DNA of 64,000 bases from Massilia forsythiae (GTDB lineage: Bacteria > Pseudomonadota > Gammaproteobacteria > Burkholderiales > Burkholderiaceae_D): assembly GCF_012849555.1 (NCBI RefSeq), contig NZ_CP051685.1, forward strand, positions 2,480,001-2,544,000, given 5' to 3'. Under the pieces are notes generated by a model, which was given only the letters and a program-made list of their open reading frames with translations, made no database searches and had not been told where the DNA came from. Every line of letters starts with the position of its first letter. The stretch's first letter is position 1. Of this stretch, positions 1 through 9,866 are shown piece by piece. A program made the position numbers and the translations under genes.

Positions 1-7
1 TAGCACC

Positions 8-1681
8 GTGAAACCGATCCCGATTCCAGCGCTGTTGCAGCTTTCACCATGGCGTCGCTTGCCGGGCGCGCCGGCGCGCGTGCTTCGTCCGCGCGCGCGC
101 CTGTCGCACATGCTGCTGGCCGCCTGCCTGGCCACCGGCAGCGCCGCCGCGCCGGCGCTGCCGACCGTGCCGACCGTGCCGACCACGCCGGTGCTGCGCT
201 CCGCCGACACCGTCGGCTTGCCGACGCTGGGCGATACCGCGCGCGCCGACCTGTCTCCGGTGCTCGAGCGCAAGCTCGGCGAAGAGATCATGAACGACAT
301 CCGGCGCGACCGCGATTACCTCGACGACGACCAGGTCGTCGAGTTCATGAACAATTTCGGCGATGCGCTGGTGTCCGCGTCGCCGGGCGCGCGCGGCGAG
401 ACCAATGCCGATTATTTCTTCTTCGTCGTGCGCGATCCGATGATCAATGCGTTCGCGCTGCCGGGCGGCTTCATCGCCGCGCACTCGCAGCTGCTGCTGG
501 CGGCGCAGAGCGAATCCGAGCTGGCGTCGGTACTGTCGCACGAGATCGGCCACGTGTCGCAGCGCCACATCGCGCGCATGATCGGCCAGCAGAAGCAGGA
601 TGCGCTGCTGCCGCTGGCGGCGCTGATCCTGGCGGCGCTGGTCGGCAAGGCCGGCGGCGGTGCCGACGCGGCGATGGGCGTCATGATGGGCGGGCAGGGG
701 CTGGCCATCCAGCGCCAGCTGAATTTCAGCCGCGACGCCGAGCGCGAGGCCGACCGCGTCGGCTTCCAGACCATGCGCAACGCCGGCTACGACACCTCGG
801 GCATGGTCGCCTTCTTCAAGCGCCTGCAGAGCAGCAGCCGCCTGTACGACGAGGCCCCGGCCTGGCTCAGCAGCCACCCACTGACCGGCGAGCGCATCGC
901 CGACATCCAGGCGCGCATCCGCGAGGCGCCCAAGCCGGGCCGCATCCGGCCCGACAGCATCGAGTTCCACCTGGTGCGCGCGCGCATCCGCGTGCTGCAG
1001 GACGAAAGCCAGAAAGGGCGCGAGGAAGCGCGCGGCGTGTTCGAGACGCAGCTGGCCGAGCAGAACACGCAGCACCAGACCGCCGCCATGTACGGCATGT
1101 CGTACTGGTCCCTGAAGCAGGGCGACCTGAAGGCGGCGCAGGAATGGCTGGACAAGGCGCGCGCCTCGATGAAGCCGCGGCCGGGCGTGTTTTCGAGCGA
1201 GCGGCCCGGTTCCGACGGCAGCGCCATGTTCGCCGCGCTCGGCACCGAGATCAAGCTGGCGCCGGGCCAGCCGAAGGAACTGCTGGCGCAGGCGGTGCAG
1301 GATGCGGAGGCGGCGCACCAGAAGTTCCCGCTGTCGCGCGCGCTGGCGCGCCAGTACGCCGCCGCCCTGATCGCGGACGGCAAGCTGGACCGGGCCGCGA
1401 CCTTCCTGCGCGACCAGGTGCAGCAATACCGCGCCGAGCCGAAGCTGTACGACCAGCTGGCCCAGACCTATTCCGCGCAGGGCAAGATCGCGCTGCAGCA
1501 CATGGCGCTGGCCGAATCCTACGTGCTGTCCGGCGCACTGCCGGCCGCGGTCGACCAGTTGAACCTGGCGCGCAAGGCGAAGGACGTGTCGTTCTACGAC
1601 CAGGCGGTGATCGATGCACGCGAACGGGAGTTGCAGGCGAAGCAGAAGGAAGACAAGAAGGAGAAGAAGGAGAGGGATTGA
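8..1681 (+). CDS. M48-family metalloprotease, BepA/YfgC-like
   Basis: Zinc metalloprotease of family M48, closest in layout to BepA/YfgC, which works in the periplasm on assembly and turnover of outer-membrane proteins. Seen: the zinc motif HEIGH at residues 178-182, a likely third ligand E247 in the EREAD stretch, and a helical C-terminal third that fits the TPR domain of BepA; the tail is Lys/Glu-rich. The start is uncertain: the frame opens at position 8, but ATG at 110 begins a hydrophobic segment with lipobox-like LLAAC, so either a long signal peptide or a lipoprotein form is possible. It is 557 aa, somewhat longer than BepA (about 490). Family confident, exact substrate unknown. Confidence 0.9.
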   Translation: MKPIPIPALLQLSPWRRLPGAPARVLRPRARLSHMLLAACLATGSAAAPALPTVPTVPTTPVLRSADTVGLPTLGDTARADLSPVLERKLGEEIMNDIRRDRDYLDDDQVVEFMNNFGDALVSASPGARGETNADYFFFVVRDPMINAFALPGGFIAAHSQLLLAAQSESELASVLSHEIGHVSQRHIARMIGQQKQDALLPLAALILAALVGKAGGGADAAMGVMMGGQGLAIQRQLNFSRDAEREADRVGFQTMRNAGYDTSGMVAFFKRLQSSSRLYDEAPAWLSSHPLTGERIADIQARIREAPKPGRIRPDSIEFHLVRARIRVLQDESQKGREEARGVFETQLAEQNTQHQTAAMYGMSYWSLKQGDLKAAQEWLDKARASMKPRPGVFSSERPGSDGSAMFAALGTEIKLAPGQPKELLAQAVQDAEAAHQKFPLSRALARQYAAALIADGKLDRAATFLRDQVQQYRAEPKLYDQLAQTYSAQGKIALQHMALAESYVLSGALPAAVDQLNLARKAKDVSFYDQAVIDARERELQAKQKEDKKEKKERD

Positions 1682-1714
1682 GCTGGATGTCTCGGCCGAT
1701 GTCGGCAGAATAGC

Positions 1715-2098
1715 CGTCGTTCCCGCGCAGGCGGGAACCCATACGTAAGAACCAAGGTCGATCTCATGTGCCTATTGCGATCGATCGAGTTTGCGGTAAT
1801 CGGTTATTCAGCATGGGTCCCCGCCTGCGCGCACTGCTGTCCAAGACGATCGTTGTCTCTGCCTTAAGCAGTTTTTGTTGCTAGCAGTAACGTAAAAATC
1901 ATTCCTAGCCAATAACTCGTCGTCCCCGCGAAGGCGGGGATCCATACTGAGCAAGAAAATTTGGTAGCTGGAAGCAGTCAGAATGCTTCAAAAATACCAA
2001 CTTTTGACACTCAGTATGGGTCCCCGCCTTCGCGGGGACGACGGTTTTTAGGCCAGCAATACTATCTTGGACAGTAGTGCGCCTGCGCGGGGACGACG
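1715..2098. repeat. BIME-like hairpin repeats in the M48/hydrolase junction
   Basis: The 420-base gap between two convergent genes holds no gene. It holds one decayed and one intact copy of a paired hairpin repeat, plus a solo half. The intact unit runs from about 1918 to 2042: its left arm reads CGTCGTCCCCGCGAAGGCGG and the right arm is its inverse complement, with about 60 bases between them. A left arm with a decayed right arm lies at 1715-1835, and a lone right half at about 2080-2098. Each arm can itself fold (CCCCGC/GCGGGG). The same unit recurs at 8288, 9559, 17682 and 49933. Confidence 0.85.
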
Positions 2099-2102
2099 CT
2101 GA

Positions 2103-2699
2103 TCAAGCAAACAGCCGATCCGGGCGCCGCACGAACCCGAACCGTGCCGGCGCCTCGTCCGCGCCGATGTGTTCGACCGGAATGCGCCGTTCCTGCCAAC
2201 GCAGCGCCAGCGCGCCCGGTCCGCCGCCGAGCCAGGCCAGCACGGCGTCGTCACTGGCCGGCTTGCCATCCAGTTCCAGCGCCTGCAGCAATTGCGCGGC
2301 GTCGCGGTCGTCGACCTGGGCGATGCGCGCGCCCAGACCCAGCAGCCACTGCCCGGCCTCGCTCAGGAAGGCGCGCTCGGGCACGCCCGCGGGCGCGCCG
2401 GTGTGCAGCACCAGGCCGTGGGCCGGATCGGTACGCGCGATGAACGGCGTGCTTTCCAGGTTGACGTAGACCCGCTGCGGACCGTTCTGGAAATACCAGC
2501 AGCCGCGCTCGTCCGCCGCATAGTTGCGCTCGATGAAGCCGACCAGCGCTTCGTTGGCCAGCTTGTCGCCGGGCGCATCGGCCTGCTGCGCCGCTTCGTC
2601 GCGCATGCGCCAGGCGCCGCGCGCGTCCAGCCCCAGCCAGCCGTAGCAGTGGGGCACGTTCGGCCACTTGGCCATTGCCTGTTTTACGATATCGTCCAT
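2103..2699 (-). CDS. Conserved uncharacterised betaproteobacterial protein (DUF2946-like from memory)
   Basis: I recognise this as a conserved protein found beside YheT-type hydrolases in Burkholderiales, annotated only as a domain of unknown function; the exact DUF number is from memory and unsure. The 198-aa protein is soluble, with no signal peptide or membrane segment. It carries an aromatic-rich N-terminus (KWPNVPHCYGWLGLD), a central RNYAADERGCWYFQNGPQRV segment and a C-terminal RFGFVRRPDRLF. Its ATG lies 4 bases after the stop of the upstream hydrolase gene, so the two are almost certainly cotranscribed and probably translationally linked. Confidence 0.8.
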   Translation of the reverse strand: MDDIVKQAMAKWPNVPHCYGWLGLDARGAWRMRDEAAQQADAPGDKLANEALVGFIERNYAADERGCWYFQNGPQRVYVNLESTPFIARTDPAHGLVLHTGAPAGVPERAFLSEAGQWLLGLGARIAQVDDRDAAQLLQALELDGKPASDDAVLAWLGGGPGALALRWQERRIPVEHIGADEAPARFGFVRRPDRLFA

Positions 2700-2703
2700 G
2701 CAC

Positions 2704-3795
2704 TCAAGCTTGGCACAGTCGGCCGGCGTCCGGCGCGCGCATGTGGTCCGCCGGCGGATGCGGATCGGGTCGTCCCGCCACGTCGTCGAAGAAAGACAAG
2801 ATGCGTCGCGGCAGCCAATCGATGCGGCCCGGGAAGGGACCGGTGGGAAAGCCGACGTGGCCGCCGCCGTCCGGGTATTCCAGCGTCACCGCGGGCGCTG
2901 CGCTGGCCGGCAGGTGGCGGCCGGGCAGGAACGGGTCGTTGCGCGCGTTCAGCACCAGCGTCGGCACGACGATGTCGTGCAGCACGTGCCGGGCGCTGGC
3001 GCGGTGCCAGTAATCGTCGGTGTCGCGGTAGCCGTGCAGCGGCGCGGTGACGACGTTGTCGAAGGCATACAGATCGCGCGCGGCCAGCAGGCGTTCGCGG
3101 TCGAATAGTCCAGGAAATTGTTCCAGCTTGGCCAGCGCCTTGGGTTTCAATGTTTCCAGGAACATGCGCGTATAAACGCGGTTCAGGCCGGTGGAGAGGG
3201 CGGCGCCGCCGGCCGCCAGGTCGAGCGGCGCGGACACGGCCACCGCGGCGTCGACGATGGCGGCGCCATGCTGTTGTTCGCCCAGCCAGCGCAATAACGC
3301 GTTGCCGCCGAGCGAGACGCCGGCCACGTACAGAGGGCCGCGATAGCGCGGGCGCAGGCGGCGGATGATCCAGTCGAGTTCCTCGGCGTCGCCAGAGTGG
3401 TAGAAGCGCGGCGCCAGGTTGGCTTCGCCGGAACAGCCGCGGAAGTGCGGGATCACGCCGTGCCAGCCGCGCGCCGCTACCTGCGCCATCAGGGCGCGGG
3501 CATAGTGACTGTCGGACGAGCCTTCGAGGCCGTGGAACAGCAGCACGCACGGCGCATCGGACGCGCCGGGGCTGGCGTTGGCGCTGGAGGCGGCAGGCGC
3601 ATCGACCAGGTCGAGGTCGATGAAGTCGGCCCCGCACGGCGTGTCCCAGCGTTCGCGCCGGAACGCCACCGCGGGTTTGGCGATGCAGGTGGCCGGATAG
3701 ATCGTCTGCAGGTGCCCGCCCGGCAGCCAGGCGGGTGCGCGGTACGCCGGCATCGCGGAAAACAATCCATGGCAATCGGCGCAGTAGCGGCTCAT
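2704..3795 (-). CDS. YheT-family alpha/beta-fold hydrolase
   Basis: Alpha/beta hydrolase of the YheT group (cytoplasmic or membrane-associated esterase-like proteins, substrate not known). The N-terminal signature PAWLPGGHLQTIYP is typical of the group. The nucleophile elbow GVSLGGN places the serine near residue 161, GLEGSSDSHY follows the oxyanion strand, and ARNDPFLPG and GGGHVGF supply the Asp and His. The frame opens at 3795, but ATG at 3753 (MPAYRAPAW) fits the family start better. It heads a two-gene operon with the unknown gene 4 bases downstream. Confidence 0.88.
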   Translation of the reverse strand: MSRYCADCHGLFSAMPAYRAPAWLPGGHLQTIYPATCIAKPAVAFRRERWDTPCGADFIDLDLVDAPAASSANASPGASDAPCVLLFHGLEGSSDSHYARALMAQVAARGWHGVIPHFRGCSGEANLAPRFYHSGDAEELDWIIRRLRPRYRGPLYVAGVSLGGNALLRWLGEQQHGAAIVDAAVAVSAPLDLAAGGAALSTGLNRVYTRMFLETLKPKALAKLEQFPGLFDRERLLAARDLYAFDNVVTAPLHGYRDTDDYWHRASARHVLHDIVVPTLVLNARNDPFLPGRHLPASAAPAVTLEYPDGGGHVGFPTGPFPGRIDWLPRRILSFFDDVAGRPDPHPPADHMRAPDAGRLCQA

Positions 3796-3848
3796 GGTGC
3801 GTCAGGGATGCATTCGATGGCCGGTGCGGCCCCGTCAGGGAGAGAAGA

Positions 3849-4040
3849 TCAGTGGTGGCCCATGGCGCCCGGCGCCACATGGTACTGGGTGCCGCAGTAC
3901 GGGCAGCGGGCGTTGCCGTCGTGGTCGAAGTCCAGGAACACGCGCGGGTGCGAAGACCACAGCGACATGGCCGGGTTCGGGCAGTAGGCCGGCAAGTCCT
4001 TGGCTTCCAGTTCGACAGCAGGGATGTTCTTCTGGTTCAT
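3849..4040 (-). CDS. zf-CHCC zinc-finger domain protein
   Basis: Small 63-aa protein of the zf-CHCC family. Seen: the ligand pattern C-x(n)-H...CPYCGTQY, with YCPNPAMSLWSSHPRVFLDF in front of it. Members of this family include the bacterial counterpart of the NDUFS6 accessory subunit of respiratory complex I; here no nuo genes are nearby, so the role is unresolved. It sits alone 53 bases upstream of the YheT operon on the same strand and could be cotranscribed with it. Confidence 0.85.
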   Translation of the reverse strand: MNQKNIPAVELEAKDLPAYCPNPAMSLWSSHPRVFLDFDHDGNARCPYCGTQYHVAPGAMGHH

Positions 4041-4282
4041 TCACTTCTCCGTCAGCAAAATTAAACGCGCGCTCAAGGAACAGGATTTATCCGTTCCGCA
4101 AAGGCATGATTCTAACGGATTCACCCTGTTCGCCGGAATGGTCCGGTAGAATAGTGCAACGATTATTGTTGAGTAGAGTTTCTTTTCAGAAATTCACACG
4201 CTCTGTCACCTGCCTGCTTCATGTCCACCCGATTCCTGCCCGTCATTCCGCTCATGCGTTGTCATCGTTGCAGGACTGCGAC

Positions 4283-5035
4283 ATGAGCCTGCCGCACCGG
4301 GCCATGGGCGCGCCACCCATCCCGCACGAGTTCGACCGTCCCGACCCCTCCGCCTTCCGCGCCGGGTTGCAGACCGGCTTGCCGACCCTGTTCGGCATCG
4401 GCGCCTGGGGCATGGTGGTCGGCGTGGCCATGGTCAAGGGCGGCTTGACGGTGTGGCAGGCGGCCGGCATGACCCTGGTCGCGTTTGCCGGCTCGGCCCA
4501 GCTGGCGTCGCTGCCGCTGATCGCCGCCGGTGCGCCGGTCTGGGTGATCTTCGCCACCGCACTGGTGGTCAACCTGCGTTTCGTGATCTTTTCCGCGCTG
4601 CTGGGGCCGCATTTCGCGCACCTGCCGCTGCGCCAGCGCTTTTATCTCGGCTATATCTCCGGCGACATCAGCATCGCCTTGTTCCTGCGCCACTACCCGC
4701 AATCGACGCCGGCGCCGGGCAAGCTGTCGTTCCTGAAAGGCTTGATGTATCCGAACTGGTGCGCCTGGCAGATCGGTTCGCTGATCGGTGTGTTCCTCGG
4801 CAGCGCGGTGCCGGCCGAATGGCAGCTCGGCTTTGCCGGCACGCTGGCCATCCTGTGCATCATGGTACCGCTGATCATCAACAAGCCGGCGCTGGTAGGC
4901 GTGCTGGTGGCCGGCGTGGTGGCGGTGCTGGCGCATGCCTTGCCCTATAAACTCGGCTTGCTGGTGGCGGTACTGCTCGGCATGGGCACCGCCATGGTGT
5001 GCGAGGAAACGTCCAACAAGGTGCGCCGTGGCTGA
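4283..5035 (+). CDS. azlC: AzlC-family branched-chain amino acid exporter subunit
   Basis: Large subunit of an AzlCD/YgaZH-type exporter that moves branched-chain amino acids out of the cell. The 250-aa protein has several hydrophobic segments and the family stretch GFAGSAQLA-like AFAGSAQLASLPLI followed by VNLRFVIFSALLGPHF. The open frame extends far upstream, but ATG at 4283 has AGGA seven bases before it and gives the normal family length. The 3' end overlaps the azlD start by 8 bases, so the two subunits are translated together. A TAGAAT hexamer at 4147-4152 is a possible -10 box. Confidence 0.9.
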   Translation: MSLPHRAMGAPPIPHEFDRPDPSAFRAGLQTGLPTLFGIGAWGMVVGVAMVKGGLTVWQAAGMTLVAFAGSAQLASLPLIAAGAPVWVIFATALVVNLRFVIFSALLGPHFAHLPLRQRFYLGYISGDISIALFLRHYPQSTPAPGKLSFLKGLMYPNWCAWQIGSLIGVFLGSAVPAEWQLGFAGTLAILCIMVPLIINKPALVGVLVAGVVAVLAHALPYKLGLLVAVLLGMGTAMVCEETSNKVRRG

Positions 5036-5384
5036 CTGGGAAATCTGGATCGTGATCCTGGTGCTGGGCGTGGCCACGGCGTGCACCCGCAGCACCTTCT
5101 GGCTGATCGGCCACCGCGTCACGATTCCGCCGCGCGTGCAGGAGATGCTGCGCTACGCGCCGGCTTGCGCGCTGGCCGCCATCGTCGGTCCGGACCTGGT
5201 GCTGGGACAGCAGGGCGAACTGCAGCTGGGGCTGGACAACCCGAAGCTGCTGGGCGGCCTGGCCGCGCTCGGCTATTACCTGTGGCGCCGCAACATGCTG
5301 CAGACCATCGTGTTCGGCATGCTGGCGTTCACGGTGTTGCGTCTGTGGCCGGCTTATTGGCCAGTTTTCGGGCATGGCGCCTGA
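5028..5384 (+). CDS. azlD: AzlD-family small exporter subunit
   Basis: Small partner of AzlC. The 118-aa protein starts with GTG at 5028 inside the end of azlC; this start gives VADWEIWIVILVLGVATACT, a typical AzlD first membrane helix. Three to four hydrophobic helices are visible, with the conserved RSTFWLIGHR and the late YYLWRRNMLQTIVFGMLAFT. An ATG further upstream in the same frame (4935) would translate azlC in a wrong frame and is rejected. Together with azlC it forms a complete two-gene transporter. Confidence 0.88.
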   Translation: MADWEIWIVILVLGVATACTRSTFWLIGHRVTIPPRVQEMLRYAPACALAAIVGPDLVLGQQGELQLGLDNPKLLGGLAALGYYLWRRNMLQTIVFGMLAFTVLRLWPAYWPVFGHGA

Positions 5385-5569
5385 GAGCCCGCTCATCCGC
5401 ATGATTGTTTCTGTGCCTGTGCACGATGCCTGTCCTACACTTGTCTGTCACTATTTTGCTTGTGTATTCATGCTGGATTGCACCCGTCCGGAACCGGCTT
5501 CCGGGTCCAGGCTAAGGTAAAATAGCGATCTTGTTATCCTTGTCAGTTTCCTAACTACATACTGTTGCC

Positions 5570-6781
5570 ATGGCCGTCCTCAATTTCACCCGCTTGCAAG
5601 ACCTGATCGACCAAGACGCGCTGAAAGGCAAGCGCGTCTTCATCCGCGCCGACCTCAACGTGCCGCAAGATGACGCCGGCAACATCACCGAAGACACGCG
5701 CGTGCGCGCCTCGGTGCCCGCCATCCGCGCCGCGCTGGATGCCGGCGCCGCCGTCATGGTGACCTCGCACCTGGGCCGCCCGACCGAAGGCGAATTCAAG
5801 CCGGAAGACAGCTTGTCTCCGGTCGCCGCGCGCCTGTCCGAGCTGCTGGGGCAGCCGGTCGAATTGCAGCGGGACTGGGTCGACGGCGTCGACGTCGCGC
5901 CGGGCCAGGTCGTGCTGCTGGAAAACTGCCGCGTCAACAAGGGTGAAAAGAAAAACTCGGATGAGCTGGCCCAGAAGATGGCCAAGCTGTGCGACGTGTA
6001 CGTGAACGATGCCTTCGGCACCGCGCACCGCGCCGAAGCGACCACCCACGGCATCGCGAAATTCGCGCCCGTGGTCGCCGCCGGTCCGCTGCTGGCGGCC
6101 GAGCTGGATGCGCTGGGCAAGGCGCTGGGCGCGCCACAGCGTCCGCTGCTGGCGATCGTCGCCGGCTCCAAGGTCTCGACCAAGCTGTCGATCCTGCAGA
6201 GCCTGGCCGACAAGGTCGATAACCTGATCGTCGGCGGCGGCATCGCCAATACCTTCATGAAGGCGGTCGGCCTGAACATCGGCAAGTCGCTGGCGGAAGC
6301 GGATTTGGTGAATGACGCCAAGTCCATCATCGACAAGATGGCGGCGCGCGGCGCGCAGGTGCCGATCCCGGTCGACGTGGTGTGCGCAAAAGAGTTCTCG
6401 CCGACGGCCGCCGCCACCGTCAAGGATGTCAAGGACGTGGCCGACGACGACATGATCCTGGATATCGGCCCGCAGACCGCGGCCCAGCTGGCCCGGCAGA
6501 TCGGCCAGGCCGGCACCATCGTCTGGAACGGCCCGGTCGGCGTGTTCGAGTTCGACCAGTTTGCCGAAGGCACGAAGACGCTGGCGCAAGCCATCGCGTC
6601 GTCGCAAGGTTTCTCGATCGCGGGTGGCGGCGACACGCTGGCGGCGATTGCAAAGTACAACATTGCCGACCAGATCGGCTATATCTCGACCGGCGGCGGC
6701 GCCTTCCTCGAGTTCCTCGAAGGTAAGACGCTGCCCGCGGTGGAGATCCTGCTGCAGCGCAGCGCTGCAAAACAACCTTAA
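5570..6781 (+). CDS. pgk: Phosphoglycerate kinase
   Basis: Glycolytic enzyme that converts 1,3-bisphosphoglycerate and ADP to 3-phosphoglycerate and ATP in the cytoplasm. The 403-aa length is normal. Seen: substrate-binding [10 protein letters not shown] near the N-terminus, [10 protein letters not shown], the hinge and nucleotide segments [11 protein letters not shown], and the C-terminal GGGDTLAAI. It leads the run pgk-pyk-fba-purC on the plus strand; pyk follows after 23 bases. A TAAAAT hexamer at 5518-5523 is a plausible -10 box, without a convincing -35. Confidence 0.98.
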   Translation: MAVLNFTRLQDLIDQDALKGKRVFIRADLNVPQDDAGNITEDTRVRASVPAIRAALDAGAAVMVTSHLGRPTEGEFKPEDSLSPVAARLSELLGQPVELQRDWVDGVDVAPGQVVLLENCRVNKGEKKNSDELAQKMAKLCDVYVNDAFGTAHRAEATTHGIAKFAPVVAAGPLLAAELDALGKALGAPQRPLLAIVAGSKVSTKLSILQSLADKVDNLIVGGGIANTFMKAVGLNIGKSLAEADLVNDAKSIIDKMAARGAQVPIPVDVVCAKEFSPTAAATVKDVKDVADDDMILDIGPQTAAQLARQIGQAGTIVWNGPVGVFEFDQFAEGTKTLAQAIASSQGFSIAGGGDTLAAIAKYNIADQIGYISTGGGAFLEFLEGKTLPAVEILLQRSAAKQP

Positions 6782-6804
6782 TTGGTCACTATTCAAGGAC
6801 TACC

Positions 6805-8253
6805 ATGTACCGTGGCACCAAGATCGTAGCAACCATCGGCCCCGCTTCGACCGACTTCGATATCCTCGTCAAAATGATCCGCGCCGGCGTCGACGTCGTG
6901 CGCTTGAATTTTTCGCACGGCAAGGCGCAAGACCATATCGACCGCGCGGCCCTGGTGCGCCGCGCCGCCGCCGAATGCAGCCGCGAGGTCGCGATCATGG
7001 CCGACATGCAGGGTCCGAAGATCCGTGTCGGCAAGTTTGAAGAAGGCAAGATCTTCCTGAACAATGGCGATGCCTTCATCCTGGACGCCAAGTGGGGAGA
7101 GAACGGCGAACTGGGCAACCAGGAACGCGTCGGCCTCGACTACAAGGCGCTGCCGCGCGACGTCAAGCCGGGCGACCGCCTGTTGCTGAACGACGGCTTG
7201 ATCGTGCTGGTCGTCGACAAGGTGGTGGGCCACGAGATCTATACCACGACCAAGGTCGGCGGCGAACTGTCGAACAACAAGGGCATCAACCGCCAGGGCG
7301 GCGGCCTGACCGCGCCGGCATTGACCGCCAAGGACATGGAAGACATCAAGACCGCGATGAGCTTCCAGGCCGACTACCTGGCGATCTCGTTCCCGAAGAG
7401 CGCCACCGACATGGAAATGGCGCGCCAGCTGGCCAACATCGCCGGCGAGCCGTTCGGCCACAAGCCGATGATGATCGCCAAGATCGAGCGCGCCGAAGCG
7501 ATTCCGGTGCTGCAGGAAATCCTGGACGCGTCGGACGGCATCATGGTGGCGCGCGGCGACCTGGCGGTGGAAGTCGGCAACGCCGCGGTGCCGGCGCTGC
7601 AAAAGCGCATGATCAAGATGGCGCGCGAATCGAACAAGCTGGCGATCACCGCGACCCAGATGATGGAATCGATGATCGTCAACGCCGTGCCGACCCGCGC
7701 TGAAGTCTCGGACGTGGCGAATGCCGTGCTGGACGGCACCGACGCCGTGATGACCTCGGCCGAGACCGCGTCCGGCAAGTACCCGGTCGAGACCGTCGAG
7801 ATGATGTCGGCGATCTGCGTCGAAGCCGAGCGCTCCGAATACAACAAGCTGGAAGCCGATTTCCTGAACGTGCAGTTCACCCGGATCGACCAGTCGATCG
7901 CCTACGGCACGCTGTTCACCGCGCACCACCTGCGCGTAAAAGCGATCGTGGCGCTGACCGAATCCGGCTCGACCGCGCTGTGGATGAGCCGCCACTCGAT
8001 CGACACGCCGATCTATGCACTGACCCCGCTGCAGAACACCCAGCGCAAGGCTTCGCTGTACCGCAACGTGCAGGCCTTCCACCTGCTGCAGGAAGGCGGC
8101 AGCCATGCGGTCTTGCGCAAGGCCGAGGAACTGCTGATGCGCGAAGGTGTCGTACGCAAGGGCGACCTGATCGTTGTGACCTGGGGCTCGCCGATGGGCC
8201 AGGCCGGCGGTACCAATGCGCTCAAGATCGTGCGCGTGGGCGAATTCGATTAA
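6805..8253 (+). CDS. pyk: Pyruvate kinase
   Basis: Catalyses phosphoenolpyruvate plus ADP to pyruvate and ATP, the last step of glycolysis. The 482-aa protein opens with RGTKIVATIGPAS and LNFSHG, has the active-site loop MVARGDLAVEVG and the family signature TATQMMESMI, and a complete C-terminal regulatory domain. AAGGA precedes the ATG at a good distance. Cotranscription with pgk is likely; a hairpin repeat separates it from fba. Confidence 0.98.
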   Translation: MYRGTKIVATIGPASTDFDILVKMIRAGVDVVRLNFSHGKAQDHIDRAALVRRAAAECSREVAIMADMQGPKIRVGKFEEGKIFLNNGDAFILDAKWGENGELGNQERVGLDYKALPRDVKPGDRLLLNDGLIVLVVDKVVGHEIYTTTKVGGELSNNKGINRQGGGLTAPALTAKDMEDIKTAMSFQADYLAISFPKSATDMEMARQLANIAGEPFGHKPMMIAKIERAEAIPVLQEILDASDGIMVARGDLAVEVGNAAVPALQKRMIKMARESNKLAITATQMMESMIVNAVPTRAEVSDVANAVLDGTDAVMTSAETASGKYPVETVEMMSAICVEAERSEYNKLEADFLNVQFTRIDQSIAYGTLFTAHHLRVKAIVALTESGSTALWMSRHSIDTPIYALTPLQNTQRKASLYRNVQAFHLLQEGGSHAVLRKAEELLMREGVVRKGDLIVVTWGSPMGQAGGTNALKIVRVGEFD

Positions 8254-8287
8254 GGGAATCTGAAACCTGGTATGCACGTGTAAATCG

Positions 8288-8388
8288 CGTCGTCCCCGCG
8301 TAGGCGGGGACCCATACTGAGTTCGCGTTCACGCGAATCATGTGATTTCGGTAGCGCTGCATGGGTCCCCGCCTTCGCGGGGACGACG
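8288..8388. repeat. BIME-like paired hairpin between pyk and fba
   Basis: Intact copy of the same unit as at 1918: left arm starting CGTCGTCCCC at 8288 and its inverse complement ending GGGGACGACG at 8388, about 100 bases overall. Here it lies between two genes read in the same direction, so it could act as an mRNA-stability or attenuation hairpin inside the pgk-pyk-fba transcript, or mark a promoter boundary for fba. Confidence 0.88.
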
Positions 8389-8472
8389 TGTATGAGTTCA
8401 CTGCCGACGTACAAGCTGGCATACGGTTTCGATATCCCCACACAAGTTTCTTTATTGTTTGGAGTAGCAACC

Positions 8473-9537
8473 ATGGCACTCGTATCACTGCGTCAACTAC
8501 TGGACCACGCCGCCGAACACGGTTACGGCTTGCCGGCCTTTAACGTCAACAACCTGGAACAGGTGCAGGCCATCATGGCCGCCGCCGACGCCACCAACAG
8601 CCCGGTGATCATGCAGGCGTCCGCCGGCGCCCGCAAATATGCCGGCGAAGCCTTCTTGCGCCACCTGATCGACGCCGCCGTCGAGGCCTATCCGCACATC
8701 CCGGTGGTCATGCACCAGGACCACGGCCAGTCGCCGGCGGTGTGCATGGCGGCGATCCGCTCCGGCTTCTCGTCGGTGATGATGGACGGTTCGCTGGAAG
8801 CCGACGGCAAGTCGGTCGCTTCGTACGAGTACAACGTCGAGGTGTCGAAGGAAGTGGTGAAATTCGCGCACTCGATCGGCGTCACCGTCGAAGCCGAACT
8901 GGGCGTGCTCGGTTCGCTGGAAACCATGAAGGGCGACAAGGAAGACGGCCACGGCGCGGACCGCACCATGACCCGCGAAGAGCTGCTGACCGACGTGGCG
9001 CAGGCCGCCGACTTCGTGGCGCGCACCCAATGCGACGCGCTGGCGATCGCCATCGGCACCTCGCACGGCGCCTACAAGTTTACCCGCAAGCCGACCGGCG
9101 ACATCCTGGCCATCGACCGCATCAAGGAAATCCACGCGCGCATCCCGAACACCCACCTGGTGATGCACGGTTCCTCGTCGGTGCCGCAGGAACTGCTGGC
9201 GATCATCCGCGAATTCGGCGGCGACATGAAGGAAACCTATGGCGTGCCGGTCGAGGAAATCCAGGAAGGCATCAAGCACGGCGTCCGCAAGATCAACATC
9301 GACACCGACATCCGCCTGGCGATGACGGCCGCGATCCGCAAGTACCTGTTCGAGAACCCGGCGAAATTCGACCCGCGCGACTACCTGAAACCGGCGCGCG
9401 AAGCCGCGACCCTGGTGTGCAAGGCGCGCTACGTGTCGTTCGGCTGCGAAGGCATGGCGTCCAAGATCAAGCCAGTACCGCTGGACAAGATGGCCGAGCG
9501 CTATAAGGCGGGCGAGCTGGCGCAGATCGTTCAGTAA
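8473..9537 (+). CDS. fba: Class II fructose-bisphosphate aldolase
   Basis: Zinc-dependent aldolase that splits fructose 1,6-bisphosphate into two triose phosphates and works in reverse in gluconeogenesis. From ATG at 8473 (GGAG eight bases upstream) the product is 354 aa, the length of the subtype common in betaproteobacteria (CbbA-like). Seen: [19 protein letters not shown] at the N-terminus, the metal region VMHQDHGQS, the EAELGVLG segment, and late glycine-rich [11 protein letters not shown]. The open frame continues upstream through the hairpin repeat; that extension is rejected. Confidence 0.97.
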   Translation: MALVSLRQLLDHAAEHGYGLPAFNVNNLEQVQAIMAAADATNSPVIMQASAGARKYAGEAFLRHLIDAAVEAYPHIPVVMHQDHGQSPAVCMAAIRSGFSSVMMDGSLEADGKSVASYEYNVEVSKEVVKFAHSIGVTVEAELGVLGSLETMKGDKEDGHGADRTMTREELLTDVAQAADFVARTQCDALAIAIGTSHGAYKFTRKPTGDILAIDRIKEIHARIPNTHLVMHGSSSVPQELLAIIREFGGDMKETYGVPVEEIQEGIKHGVRKINIDTDIRLAMTAAIRKYLFENPAKFDPRDYLKPAREAATLVCKARYVSFGCEGMASKIKPVPLDKMAERYKAGELAQIVQ

Positions 9538-9558
9538 GCATTGCGCGTACGTTTGAAG

Positions 9559-9697
9559 CGTCGTCCCCGCGCAGGCGGGGACCCATGCCGCGCCACCGAA
9601 GTCGCTTTGCCGAATCTGCACCGGTAATTCCTGGCTGACGTTTTTTGTAGCTCAGCATGGGCCCCCGCCAAGGGGGCCGCCAAGGCCGGGGGCGACG
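9559..9697. repeat. BIME-like repeat with a rearranged right arm, fba/purC gap
   Basis: Left arm at 9559-9590 matches the family (CGTCGTCCCCGCGCAGGCGG). The right arm is altered: from about 9655 it reads ATGGGCCCCCGCCAAGGGGG and then a second GGCCGCCAAGGCC block before GGGGGCGACGG, so extra hairpin sequence has been inserted into the arm. Same-strand genes lie on both sides. The remaining 9698-9866 has a TAAAAT hexamer at 9778-9783 as a possible -10 box for purC. Confidence 0.75.
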
Positions 9698-9866
9698 GTT
9701 TCACATGCGCTGTTCGTAAAACCGCTATTACGCCATCCAGCCCTTTCAAGCTTGGCAGCCTTTACCCCGGAATGACGTAAAATATCGCTTTGGCACAGGC
9801 TCTCCCAGCCTGATCCCTCCCACCGGCGGCCATCCGCCGGTTTCGCTTTATCAAGACATCCCCTCT

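Noticed and set aside
1715..2098. CRISPR array
   Set aside because: Repeats look regular at first sight, but they are inverted pairs with hairpin arms and unequal gaps, not direct repeats with spacers, and no cas gene is near.
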